DNA from: Halobacteriovorax marinus
GTDB lineage: Bacteria > Bdellovibrionota > Bacteriovoracia > Bacteriovoracales > Bacteriovoracaceae
DNA length: 64,000 nucleotides
Reading direction: 5' to 3'
NCBI GenBank assembly: GCA_002163155.1
Contig: MAAO01000007.1
Coordinates: 124,001 to 188,000, forward strand
Both the position numbers and the translations under genes were made by a program. The notes under the pieces are model-generated. The model was not told where the DNA came from. It saw only the letters and a program-made list of their open reading frames with translations, and searched no databases. Shown here piece after piece: positions 9,363 to 16,241 of this stretch; the first letter of the stretch is position 1; each line of letters begins with the position of its first letter.

Positions 9363-9363
9363 G

Positions 9364-9666
9364 ATGAGTTTTCCTAAAAAAACAGAAATTGATAAAATGC
9401 TTAAAAAGCTCGAAAAGAAGAAGGGGACGATTGCTTTATCTCCAGATGCAAGTCCTTTAGAAAAGTTTCGCTTTGGCCTATGTCAGAAATTCTTAAGGTA
9501 TAAACTTGAAAATAATTTAAGTCAGAAAGATCTCTCAAAGATTCTTGAGATTGATGAGTCCAAAATGAGTAAGATCCTGCACCACAGGATAAAAGAATTT
9601 TCTACAGACCGATTAATTAATCTATATGTGAAAATTGATCCCAATGTAGAAATAAATGTTGCCTGA
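9364..9666 (+). CDS. XRE-family antitoxin (HigA-like)
   Basis: 100 residues from ATG 9364, using AGGAG located inside the end of the preceding gene. Residues about 45-90 form a helix-turn-helix: NLSQKDLSKILEIDESKMSKILHHRIKEFSTDRLINLY, the XRE/HigA pattern. The N-terminal 40 residues are lysine-rich and could wrap the toxin. It would neutralise the upstream protein and repress the operon. A remnant of unassigned DNA follows (9667-9843) in which I see no convincing gene on the plus strand. Confidence 0.7.
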   Translation: MSFPKKTEIDKMLKKLEKKKGTIALSPDASPLEKFRFGLCQKFLRYKLENNLSQKDLSKILEIDESKMSKILHHRIKEFSTDRLINLYVKIDPNVEINVA

Positions 9667-9843
9667 AGCTCCTAGCTTGATGAAATAGAATTGTGCCGTT
9701 GTTGGAAGCACCAATCAAAAATACTAACTGTTTCCTGCAACTAACTCTTTATAAAGTCATTGTAGATTTCTAGTTTCCAGATTAACATTACTGACCAAGC
9801 TATATACGATAACAAAATGATTGAGATCATTGGAGACCAATAA

Positions 9844-10227
9844 ATGAATATTATAAAATTATCCATCCTGAGTGTGATTATGTATGCAGCTTTTAGTGTC
9901 CAAGCAGAAAGTTTAAGCGGTATTGTTAATATTAAAGGGAAAGTTCCTAAAGGCACATTGTATATCTTTGCAAAAAAGTTTGGAAGTGCGATGCCAATGC
10001 CATTAGCAGTCCAAAGAATAGAATCACCAAAATATCCTGTAAAATTCATGTTAGATGAGTCAAAAAAAATGATTCCAAGTATACCTTTTAAGGGTCCATT
10101 TGTTATCGTTGCGAGGATCAGCCCTTCTGGAAGTGCAATGGATAAAACAGGAGTTGAAGTAAAGACTTCTAAACCAATTAGTTTGGGTGCTAAGGATATT
10201 CAACTCACTCTTATTGGTAATCAATAA
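9844..10227 (+). CDS. Secreted stand-alone CcmH/CcmI C-terminal-like domain
   Basis: 127 residues: signal peptide (MNIIKLSILSVIMYAAFSVQA) then SLSGIVNIKG, GTLYIFAKKFGSAMPMPLAVQRI, the FMLDESKKMIP segment, FVIVARISPSGSAMDKTGVE. This matches the C-terminal Ig-like domain of CcmI/CycH/NrfG-type cytochrome c maturation proteins (pattern FxxAR..xxMPLAVxR, F.LDDS..M.P, ARISxSGxA). In those proteins the domain follows TPR repeats and binds apocytochrome; here it stands alone and no other maturation gene is nearby. GGAG eight bases upstream supports the ATG. Function in isolation is unknown. Confidence 0.65.
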   Translation: MNIIKLSILSVIMYAAFSVQAESLSGIVNIKGKVPKGTLYIFAKKFGSAMPMPLAVQRIESPKYPVKFMLDESKKMIPSIPFKGPFVIVARISPSGSAMDKTGVEVKTSKPISLGAKDIQLTLIGNQ

Positions 10228-10260
10228 GAGCTTGGAATGTTAAAATAGGGTAGTTTGTAG

Positions 10261-10854
10261 CTACTTATCTAACCGGTATCCTATAGGCTTGTATTTAAAA
10301 TTATTAGATTGCCCAGCAGAGCAAGCTGTAAGACCAACAATGAGATCCATGGTTGCTTTGATTGTAATAAATTCTTGTGCCTTACTGATTGGTGGTAAGA
10401 CTTTTATCTTACCTGTTTCACTTTCAACATCAACATTCATAAAAACATTAAATGTAATAGGAATATTGTCTTCAGTAATACCAAAGGTCTTTAGAGAGTT
10501 ATATAAATTACCATGACATCCATGATGAGGGTCTTTATCACCATAAATTATTCGAAATGTATCTTTACTACAAGGAGTCAGTAAGAAGTCATGTCTTCCG
10601 ACACAGTCTGCGGTCATCTCAAACATAACCTGGCTGCGATTTGAATAAAACTTATGGTCTTTAGTTAGAAAAATAGTTTCATTATAATCGATAGTCCGAC
10701 CTGATGAGAGATACTCATTAATGTCATGTTGGTTATAACACATTAAATCTGCAACTTGCTGACCTTCAATATCAATGATTTGTAATGATTCACCTTTTTT
10801 TAAAATAAAGGCGGTTCCAGTGCGAGGAGGTATTATATTTAGCTCTGTGTTCAT
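10261..10854 (-). CDS. DUF1989 / urea carboxylase-associated family protein
   Basis: 197 residues. Diagnostic stretches are GEGSLQIIDIEGQQVADL-like N terminus (KKGESLQIIDIEGQQVAD), SSGRTIDYNETIFLTKDHKFYSNR, ADCVGRHDFLLTPCSKDTF, HGCHGNLYNSL and FNVFMNVDVE, all hallmark of the DUF1989 fold seen in urea carboxylase-associated proteins, with conserved Cys/His residues that may bind metal. AGGA lies upstream of the ATG. It lies 12 bases downstream of the GntA-like gene and is almost certainly co-transcribed. Together they may act on a guanidino- or urea-type nitrogen compound; this is inference. Confidence 0.72.
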   Translation of the reverse strand: MNTELNIIPPRTGTAFILKKGESLQIIDIEGQQVADLMCYNQHDINEYLSSGRTIDYNETIFLTKDHKFYSNRSQVMFEMTADCVGRHDFLLTPCSKDTFRIIYGDKDPHHGCHGNLYNSLKTFGITEDNIPITFNVFMNVDVESETGKIKVLPPISKAQEFITIKATMDLIVGLTACSAGQSNNFKYKPIGYRLDK

Positions 10855-10866
10855 TGCTTTTTTTTC

Positions 10867-11559
10867 CTATGATTTTATTTTAAGCGGACAGACCCACTTT
10901 TCTTGATCAACTGCTCTGCCGCTATATTGTGCAGTTTCAGATATTTCTCCAAAGTCTTCTACCATTGGATTTAAATTTCCGCTATAAAGAATATCTCTCT
11001 TTCTAATAGTATCTCTAACACTTGTAAAAACACCTTTTTTTCTTAATCGTTCAAATTGTGAATGTCTATTAAATACAATGGCGGGGTACTTACTTCTCCT
11101 CGCTGGCCTTGAGCTTTTTGGATGTATTCCAATGATATAGAAGCTCTCTTCTTTTAAGCTAAAACTAAAGAAACTAGAACTTGGATCTTTATCAACAGTT
11201 TTATTCCAACTATAAGACTTAGCATCCTCATCATGAAGTACTTGTAAGTAATCCCATAGTAGTTTTTCAAATTGAATTTCTGATTCAATAGGTGTTTCTT
11301 TAAATTCAATGATTATACTATGATACTCATTTTTAGTTTTAGAGATCTCATCAATTTGTAGGTAAAGCTTGGAAAGAGTTTCTTTGATAATCCCCGTAGT
11401 GAGATCTTGTAGGTCATATCCATCAAGATAGTGAATATTATCTAATTTAGATACTTTCTTTGCCATTATACAGGGATAAGACTGCTCATTTATCAGATCA
11501 CTTATAGGTGGTTGGTTAGCTAAGTTTGAATTGCTGTCCATGATATTTCTTTCACTCAT
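10867..11559 (-). CDS. YqcI/YcgG family, GntA-like heme-dependent N-hydroxylase
   Basis: The C-terminal half carries the family hallmark: FFSFSLKEESFYIIGIHPKSSRPARRSKYPAIVFNRHSQFERLRKKG, then MVEDFGEISETAQYSGRAV and a final WVCPL. The N terminus has YPCIMAKK. Family members include GntA, the heme-dependent pre-guanitoxin N-hydroxylase, so an N-oxygenation of a guanidine-type substrate is plausible. The start is uncertain: ATG 11559 or ATG 11541 (with a purine-rich GAAAG before it) are both reasonable; 11592 is less likely. It forms a two-gene operon with the DUF1989 gene. Confidence 0.7.
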   Translation of the reverse strand: MSERNIMDSNSNLANQPPISDLINEQSYPCIMAKKVSKLDNIHYLDGYDLQDLTTGIIKETLSKLYLQIDEISKTKNEYHSIIIEFKETPIESEIQFEKLLWDYLQVLHDEDAKSYSWNKTVDKDPSSSFFSFSLKEESFYIIGIHPKSSRPARRSKYPAIVFNRHSQFERLRKKGVFTSVRDTIRKRDILYSGNLNPMVEDFGEISETAQYSGRAVDQEKWVCPLKIKS

Positions 11560-11669
11560 TAAGCTCAGTAGATGGTGCAAACTATATATCAAAAGATATT
11601 CTTTACTGGTAGCCTGTTTTCACATTTTTGACGATACTAAAGATTCATTGCTCTAGTAAGCCAATGAAT

Positions 11670-11921
11670 TCAGCTACTAAGAGATTGAAACAATTCTTTG
11701 AATATTTCTTTAAGGGATACTCTACTTCGAGTCGTATTCTGAGAATCGGTATTTTCTAATTGACCCAACATCATATTCAAAAGATCCAAATTGAGAATGT
11801 CTGATTCATTAGCAAGGCCCAGTACTGAATCATTTAACGGACAAATATCATGGTAGGTATCATTTTCTAGTTTGAATTTAAATGCGAGTCCCTGAGTTCG
11901 ACAAAACAACAGCGAGAGCAC
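11670..11921 (-). CDS. Unrecognised 83-residue protein, possibly a gene remnant
   Basis: Begins at GTG 11921 with AAGGAG nine bases upstream. An overlapping 15-codon frame begins at the ATG four bases earlier. The product has a hydrophobic start (LSLLFCRTQGLAF), an acidic leucine-rich middle (DILNLDLLNMMLGQLEN) and no recognised motif. The frame remains open upstream of the GTG, so it could be the end of a broken gene. It is divergent from the AbiE locus. Confidence 0.35.
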   Translation of the reverse strand: MLSLLFCRTQGLAFKFKLENDTYHDICPLNDSVLGLANESDILNLDLLNMMLGQLENTDSQNTTRSRVSLKEIFKELFQSLSS

Positions 11922-11978
11922 CCATTTGATCTCCTTGGTTAACGTATTTTCGGTCGCTTATATGGTTTTTCATTGTGC

Positions 11979-12053
11979 TGATGTTGTATCGATCTTATTT
12001 TGGTGATGTTGTATCGATCTTATTTTGGTGATGTTGTATCGATCTTATTTTGG
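11979..12053 (+). repeat. Three perfect 25-bp tandem repeats upstream of an AbiE locus
   Basis: The 25-base unit (TGATGTTGTATCGATCTTAT plus TTTGG) occurs three times without a mismatch at 11979, 12004 and 12029. Each unit contains TTGTATC, and GATACAA at 12055-12061 makes an inverted partner to the last copy. AbiEi proteins autoregulate by binding repeats ahead of their operons, so these are probably operator sites and also span the promoter region. There are no spacers, so it is not a CRISPR. Confidence 0.7.
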
Positions 12054-12100
12054 TGATACAATGGTGTCAATGTTTGATGTGTTATGACATAGGTGTCTCA

Positions 12101-12712
12101 GTGGTTAACTTGATAAATAAACTAGAAATTGAGGTTGTGATGAGCACAAAAGATGCGATGTCTTTAGTTGGCTCTAGATCAAAGTTATACCGAATGGTAG
12201 ATACAGGCGAGATAAGAAAAGTTGAGCCTAGTGGCCTCGGTTTTTTTACACTAGATAAATATAGCGATGAAGAATGTCACTTTATTATCTTGAGTAAGTA
12301 TTATCCAAAGTGTGTCGTCTCTGGAATGACTGCTCTTCGGCTTTATGAATTAGGTGATGACTACTTTGATTTAATTGATGTGGATATTTTAAATACAACA
12401 AATCTTACAACTTCAATATTTAATGTAAATCGTGTTTCGAAGTCTCAATATACTGAGATTGTCGAAAGAGAATTTCCCGATTTTGGAATAAATCGAAAAA
12501 TCCAAATATATTCTCCCGAAAGAGTTTTGTTTGAGGCCTATAAGTATTATGGTGAGGGGAGTGACTCTTTTATAAGGGCGCTTAAGAGATATCGTTCTAA
12601 GTATCTTGATATTAAAAGACCTTCGACTCAATACGACCAAATTATGAGTATCAATAAGAAAGTCGGCGGCATTATCATTCAAGTTCTTAAAGTTGGAGAT
12701 GTAAGTGAGTAA
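12101..12712 (+). CDS. AbiEi-family antitoxin / transcriptional regulator
   Basis: Sequence from about residue 10: TKDAMSLVGSRSKLYRMVDTGEIRKVEPSGLGFFTL, the winged-helix start of AbiEi antitoxins, then a domain with CVVSGMTALRLYEL and ERVLFEAYKYYGEG. I prefer GTG 12101 (AGGTG six bases upstream) because the residues between it and ATG 12140 fit the family; 12140, with GAGG upstream, is the alternative. The gene overlaps the toxin gene by eight bases. Expected role: antitoxin and autorepressor of a type IV toxin-antitoxin or abortive infection system, acting on the 25-bp repeats just upstream. Confidence 0.72.
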   Translation: MVNLINKLEIEVVMSTKDAMSLVGSRSKLYRMVDTGEIRKVEPSGLGFFTLDKYSDEECHFIILSKYYPKCVVSGMTALRLYELGDDYFDLIDVDILNTTNLTTSIFNVNRVSKSQYTEIVEREFPDFGINRKIQIYSPERVLFEAYKYYGEGSDSFIRALKRYRSKYLDIKRPSTQYDQIMSINKKVGGIIIQVLKVGDVSE

Positions 12713-13460
12713 GTCAATAAGTTCACAGTTTGATAAATGGAAGAAAGATAATGATCAGCATGGAAAGAGTGCCTTCCCGAGATTTATAATGCTTAAATTT
12801 CTAGAGAACCTCAGTGCAGTTAGCGAGGACTTTGTTTTTAAAGGTGGTAATTTACTTTGGCATTATATCCAGACACCAAGATCAACCGTTGACTTGGACT
12901 TTTGTACTTTAACTCTCAAGTCTCATAAAGAAGTAAGAGAAGTATTCGAGAAAGCGATTAAGCAAGATGATAATGTCGAATATCTTATCAATGAATTTTT
13001 AGAGATCGGAAATGATGATTCTCTTGGTTGTAAAGTTTCTATTTCATTTAAAGCAATAAACGGACAGAAAAATAAATTTAGTATTGATGTCGTCTATGCA
13101 ATACCGACTGACTTACAAATGATTAAGTCATCTATTAGTAGTATTAAGTATAAAGCAGCTTCAATTGAAAATATTATAGCTGATAAGGTACAGGCATCAT
13201 TTACATTTGGTAGTGGTAACACGCGCATGAAAGATTTTGATGATCTCTGGAGGCTTTCAAGGGCCGAGAAGAAATTAGATCGAGAAAAACTTAATCTCCT
13301 ATTTAAGGAAAAGAACATAGATTATAAATTGGATATCAAATGGTCTATTCCCATGGTTAAAAGTTGGAAAGGACATTGTCGCAGTTATAAAGATTTACCA
13401 AAAAATATAGAAGAAGTTTTTCAAGATATAAATAAGTGGCTAGCAGAGTTGAAACTGTAA
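12705..13460 (+). CDS. AbiEii-family nucleotidyltransferase toxin
   Basis: 251 residues from GTG 12705 with GGAG seven bases upstream, overlapping the antitoxin stop. Nucleotidyltransferase motifs are visible: FVFKGGNLLW (motif I, about residue 45), RSTVDLDF (motif I/II Asp pair, about 60) and KFSIDVVY (about 125), followed by DKVQASF and RMKDFDDLWRL, the conserved AbiEii signature. Family members transfer nucleotides to tRNA or similar RNA acceptors and arrest growth in phage-infected cells. The full-length frame and intact motifs suggest it is functional. Confidence 0.78.
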   Translation: MSKSISSQFDKWKKDNDQHGKSAFPRFIMLKFLENLSAVSEDFVFKGGNLLWHYIQTPRSTVDLDFCTLTLKSHKEVREVFEKAIKQDDNVEYLINEFLEIGNDDSLGCKVSISFKAINGQKNKFSIDVVYAIPTDLQMIKSSISSIKYKAASIENIIADKVQASFTFGSGNTRMKDFDDLWRLSRAEKKLDREKLNLLFKEKNIDYKLDIKWSIPMVKSWKGHCRSYKDLPKNIEEVFQDINKWLAELKL

Positions 13461-13686
13461 CGGTCAGTATAAGATTTCGGGAGTTTCAAAGGTGAAATAA
13501 AAAGTATTATTACTTTTAGCAAACAAAACTTAAGCCCTGGTGAAATGGCCCTCTCTAGATCCACAAATATGGAGATATGACCAGGGTCCATCATTTCCAC
13601 CAACTCGACAATGCTTTAAGTTAAAGCTTCCAGTAAGCTTAAATATAAATGTTTATCTGTTTCAACTTCTGTTAAAATTGCATAAT

Positions 13687-14238
13687 ATGACCCTCTACTG
13701 CAAAAACTGTAATTCATCTTCTTACAAAATGTCTCATACTGAATTCTTTGTATGCCGCGATTGTTTAACAATTAATAGAGTTCATTATCTTCCTTTTCGA
13801 AACCCAGTCTTCTTAATGTCTTTATGGTTTATTACTCTTTGTTTTGGAGGAATTAGGCTAATCGATTTAGTTCTTCCTGATACACCAAAGGAAAAGTATT
13901 TTATAGTTATTATTTTCCTTATCATTGCAACGAAGTTATTTAAAAAATCTAATATTGAAATAAATTTTGTGAAACACATTGATATTATAAAAGAAAAAAG
14001 TGAAGTACTAAAATCCATTACATTTAAAAACTATATTAAAGATCTCACTAAGCTTTTGTTTATTATCGGGCCTTATGCCATTTATCTATCAAAGTTTAAT
14101 CCCTTTAAAGGATTTGATAATTTTATAAATATCTCAAAAATAGCCTTTGCTTTCTCCCTCATGTTAATCATTGTGGGATCTCCTCTATACTTTTTCGCTA
14201 AAAGAGAAGCTCTTAGTGTTCTAAGGGAGAAGTCTTAG
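13687..14238 (+). CDS. Zinc-ribbon membrane protein of unknown function
   Basis: 183 residues from ATG 13687. It starts CKNCNSSSYKMS...FVCRDC, a CX2C-X14-CX2C zinc ribbon, then three or four hydrophobic segments (about residues 38-57, 68-82, 115-135, 150-170). I prefer this start because upstream residues are low-complexity and the ribbon is normally terminal; the frame could extend to 13540. No clear ribosome site. The upstream spacer 13461-13686 has CCCTGGT/ACCAGGG inverted arms (about 13535-13585) ending in a TTTCCACCA tract like the dispersed repeats. Confidence 0.5.
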   Translation: MTLYCKNCNSSSYKMSHTEFFVCRDCLTINRVHYLPFRNPVFLMSLWFITLCFGGIRLIDLVLPDTPKEKYFIVIIFLIIATKLFKKSNIEINFVKHIDIIKEKSEVLKSITFKNYIKDLTKLLFIIGPYAIYLSKFNPFKGFDNFINISKIAFAFSLMLIIVGSPLYFFAKREALSVLREKS

Positions 14239-14244
14239 ATCTTT

Positions 14245-14273
14245 CTAGTTTTGTTGATATATAAAGAAGCTAG
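14245..14273 (+). repeat. Palindromic CTAG-type repeat, copy 2
   Basis: CTAGTTT, then TGTTGATATATAAAGA, then AGCTAG. It matches the palindromic part of the repeat at 21561-21589 (CTAGTTTC / GAAACTAG) and at 8601-8624. Here it directly precedes a tmRNA-like fragment. Confidence 0.5.
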
Positions 14274-14293
14274 AGTTCTTAGGCGCTTGATTA

Positions 14294-14358
14294 ATAGGGG
14301 ATGTTTTCGCCAGAAATGCGGTGTTTAAGAAGATTAATTCGGACGCGGGTTCGATTTA
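14294..14358 (+). pseudogene. ssrA: tmRNA (ssrA) remnant, internally deleted and broken in the T loop
   Basis: Positions 14335-14354 read TTAATTCGGACGCGGGTTCG, essentially the universally conserved segment before the 3' end of tmRNA. The T-stem 3' strand, acceptor and CCA that should follow are absent, with the break inside the T loop, where ssrA-targeting integrases cut. GGGGATG at 14297-14303 resembles a tmRNA 5' end, which would imply loss of about 300 internal bases. No other gene lies in 14239-14438. The 3' fragment is convincing; the 5' fragment is less so. Confidence 0.5.
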
Positions 14359-14410
14359 TTAATGTGATTACAGAGCATTAGCCCTATAGAAGAATGTTAT
14401 TTATAGAACA

Positions 14411-14432
14411 AAGGTCTTATATATGAGACCTT
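14411..14432. promoter_or_regulatory. Palindrome upstream of HigBA-like locus
   Basis: AAGGTCT-TATATATG-AGACCTT, a 22-base near-perfect palindrome ending six bases before the GTG of the truncated toxin gene. It contains a TATAT stretch that could serve as the -10 element, so HigA-type binding here would block transcription. Confidence 0.5.
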
Positions 14433-14438
14433 ACTTTT

Positions 14439-14609
14439 GTGGATATTAAAATACTAAATGTATGTGAAAAAGAATTAAAGAAGTTTCCTCAAGAAGTCCT
14501 TGAAGACCTCTTGGATGCTATTTATGTTGTTCATGCTTTTCAGAAAAAATCACAGAAGACACCTACCAAAACAATTGAGCTTGTAAAAAAACGAATAAGG
14601 AGCTTATGA
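14439..14609 (+). pseudogene. HigB-like toxin with internal deletion
   Basis: A 56-residue frame starting GTG 14439. Its first half, ILNVCEKELKKFPQEVLEDLLDAI, matches the start of HigB/Gp49-like toxins, and its second half, VVHAFQKKSQKTPTKTIELVKKRI, matches their very end (the HxFxKKxxKTP signature). The 45-55 residues that normally lie between, including the catalytic beta-strands, are missing, while the frame is preserved. It overlaps the antitoxin start by four bases, as in complete loci. It is probably inactive as an RNase but may still bind the antitoxin. Confidence 0.65.
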
Positions 14610-14899
14610 TGAAATCTAAAACTTATAAAAATGCAACTGATCTTGCAATTGGGCTCGGACTAAGTGCTGAGCATGGAATTATTGCTGAGATGAAAGCAAG
14701 TTTAACAAAAGAAATAATCAAGGCCATTGATAAGAAAAAACTAACTCACAAGAATGTTGCAGAACTTTCAGGAGTACCAAGATCAGCAATTACTGGTATT
14801 GTGAATGGAAGTCTTCAAAGAGTTTCAATTGATAGACTTATTAGAATTGTAGGATCTCTTGGTAAAAAAGTAGAACTAAAATATAAAAATGCAGCATAG
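14606..14899 (+). CDS. XRE-family antitoxin (HigA-like)
   Basis: 97 residues with a central helix-turn-helix: KKLTHKNVAELSGVPRSAITGIVNGSLQRVSIDRLIRIVGSLG (about residues 45-88), ending KKVELKYKNAA. This is the short HigA/XRE antitoxin type that follows Gp49-like toxins. ATGATG at 14606/14609 behind AAGGAG. Its cognate toxin gene is internally deleted, so this may now be an orphan antitoxin or a DNA-binding repressor acting on the palindrome at 14411. Confidence 0.72.
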   Translation: MMKSKTYKNATDLAIGLGLSAEHGIIAEMKASLTKEIIKAIDKKKLTHKNVAELSGVPRSAITGIVNGSLQRVSIDRLIRIVGSLGKKVELKYKNAA

Positions 14900-15134
14900 C
14901 TGTAAAATTAAATAGTAAAAAACTCTACGAGTTCAAAGCTGTCTACAGTTGTCTGCATAACTCTTTCGAGTTACGTGTCTAGAGATTTAGAGGTCGTGTC
15001 TATTTTGGCTACACTTTGAAAAATATTTTAATGATATGAGAGGGTTACAACCTGCGCACCACTCCAATCTCGTATAAACTAAATGCCCAGAGTTAGCTCC
15101 CTTCTTGATACATGGCGTTTAGTGCTTACTGGAT

Positions 15135-15168
15135 TTGTATTTTGGAGCAAATCGTCTAAGATAGCTCC
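15135..15168 (+). promoter_or_regulatory. Candidate promoter giving a leaderless transcript
   Basis: TTGTAT (15135-15140), 17-base spacer, AAGATA (15158-15163), and the ATG of the next gene five bases later. There is no ribosome site close to the ATG; the only GGAGC (15144) pairs with GCTCC (15164) in an inverted repeat. The spacing would start the RNA at or next to the ATG. The rest of 14900-15134 has no gene; it holds a TAACTC/GAGTTA hairpin near 14957 and a CGCACCACTCC tract near 15055 resembling repeat ends. Confidence 0.35.
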
Positions 15169-15660
15169 ATGAGCGAATTAACAAAAGAAGAACTTACCGA
15201 GAAAATGCACTTACAAAATAGAGAGCTTCTATTGAAGACTGATGGACTAGCATCGCTCTATATTTATAACCTTGAAAACTTTGCCTTTCGCTACCTTGAA
15301 ACATCAAAAAACCAGGGTATCAAATGTCAGTTTGAAGGGAGTCTTTTTTGGGTTGAATCAATTGAACCAAATATTCTAGAGGCCTTAAAATGGAATAATC
15401 CGGAATTAAAAAGCCGATTAAAAGACATATGTAAAAAGCATCCAGGAAATCAGTTAAAAGAAATTCAAATTAGCATGGTGCTTGAAACGCGAAATATAGA
15501 TGAAAATACAATTGAATGTTCGGCACGTGTTCTTTGGCAGCTTCCTTCAGGAAGTAAAAATATAGTTATAGAAAAAAGTGTTGAATTTAGCTTTGATGAT
15601 CCTGTTGAACTTAGAAACAAGCATCCTATTTTACTAGAAGAAGTGTGCGAGATATTCTAA
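15169..15660 (+). CDS. Hypothetical cytoplasmic protein
   Basis: 163 residues, no signal peptide or membrane segment, mixed alpha/beta with a helical N terminus (ELTKEELTEKMHLQNRELL) and later strand-rich part (ECSARVLWQLPSGSKNIVIEKSVEFSFDD). No family is recognised. It lies 41 bases upstream of the YgjP-like metallopeptidase gene in the same orientation and could share its transcript. Confidence 0.5.
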   Translation: MSELTKEELTEKMHLQNRELLLKTDGLASLYIYNLENFAFRYLETSKNQGIKCQFEGSLFWVESIEPNILEALKWNNPELKSRLKDICKKHPGNQLKEIQISMVLETRNIDENTIECSARVLWQLPSGSKNIVIEKSVEFSFDDPVELRNKHPILLEEVCEIF

Positions 15661-15701
15661 CAGATTAAGGCCATAGCAAAAAAACCATGTTACAAACATG
15701 T

Positions 15702-16181
15702 ATGACAAAAATCGACTATTTCCAAGGTTACCCTCAAAATATAAGAGATCAATTTGAACCATTAATAAAAAATGGTGAAGTAAGATCATACCTTCTTAAT
15801 AAGTATCCTATTGGTCATCAAATTAATTCAGACAAACAGCTTTATGAGTATGCTAACAAGCTCAAACAAAGCTTTATGAAAAAGTCTCCTCCGATTACTA
15901 AAGTAAAGTATGTAAAACAAAAAAATCTCATTTTTACTGCCCTTGGAGATCATACATCTATAAGTGGTAAGCATGAGATTCGAATAGCAGTTTGTCTAAA
16001 AAATGCACCCGAAGAAATGCTGCAGATGTTAGTAGTTCATGAGTTGGCTCACTTTCAAGAGAAAGATCACACTAGAGCTTTTTATAATCTCTGTGTGCAT
16101 ATGCAGCCAGACTACTGTGATGTTGAAGTCGACACGCTCTTATATCAAAGCATGGTAGATCAAGATGAGAAACTGTACTAG
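15702..16181 (+). CDS. YgjP-like (DUF45) Zn-metallopeptidase
   Basis: 159 residues from ATG 15702, chosen because the product then aligns from its first residue with a paralogue at 47867 (both start MTK..YFQ.YP). The zinc site is VVHELAHFQEKDH near residue 112, the HELAHxxxxxH variant of the YgjP/WP DUF45 family, followed by FYNLCVHMQPDY. A central HEIRIAV is shared with the paralogue. Substrates of this family are poorly known. The ATG at 15687 is a possible longer start; no clear ribosome site. Confidence 0.72.
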   Translation: MTKIDYFQGYPQNIRDQFEPLIKNGEVRSYLLNKYPIGHQINSDKQLYEYANKLKQSFMKKSPPITKVKYVKQKNLIFTALGDHTSISGKHEIRIAVCLKNAPEEMLQMLVVHELAHFQEKDHTRAFYNLCVHMQPDYCDVEVDTLLYQSMVDQDEKLY

Positions 16182-16241
16182 AATCAGCGACTGGCAACTA
16201 AAATAAATTCCCTTTTGGAACTTTGTTTTATAAATTAAAGA

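Noticed and set aside
9741..10049. Minus-strand membrane-protein frame
   Set aside because: It overlaps the well supported signal-peptide gene at 9844. The last 29 codons (9753-9843 region) look membrane-like and could be a remnant, but nothing else supports it.
11979..12053. Small CRISPR array
   Set aside because: The three 25-bp units are directly adjacent with no spacers and no cas genes nearby; they sit at an AbiE promoter.
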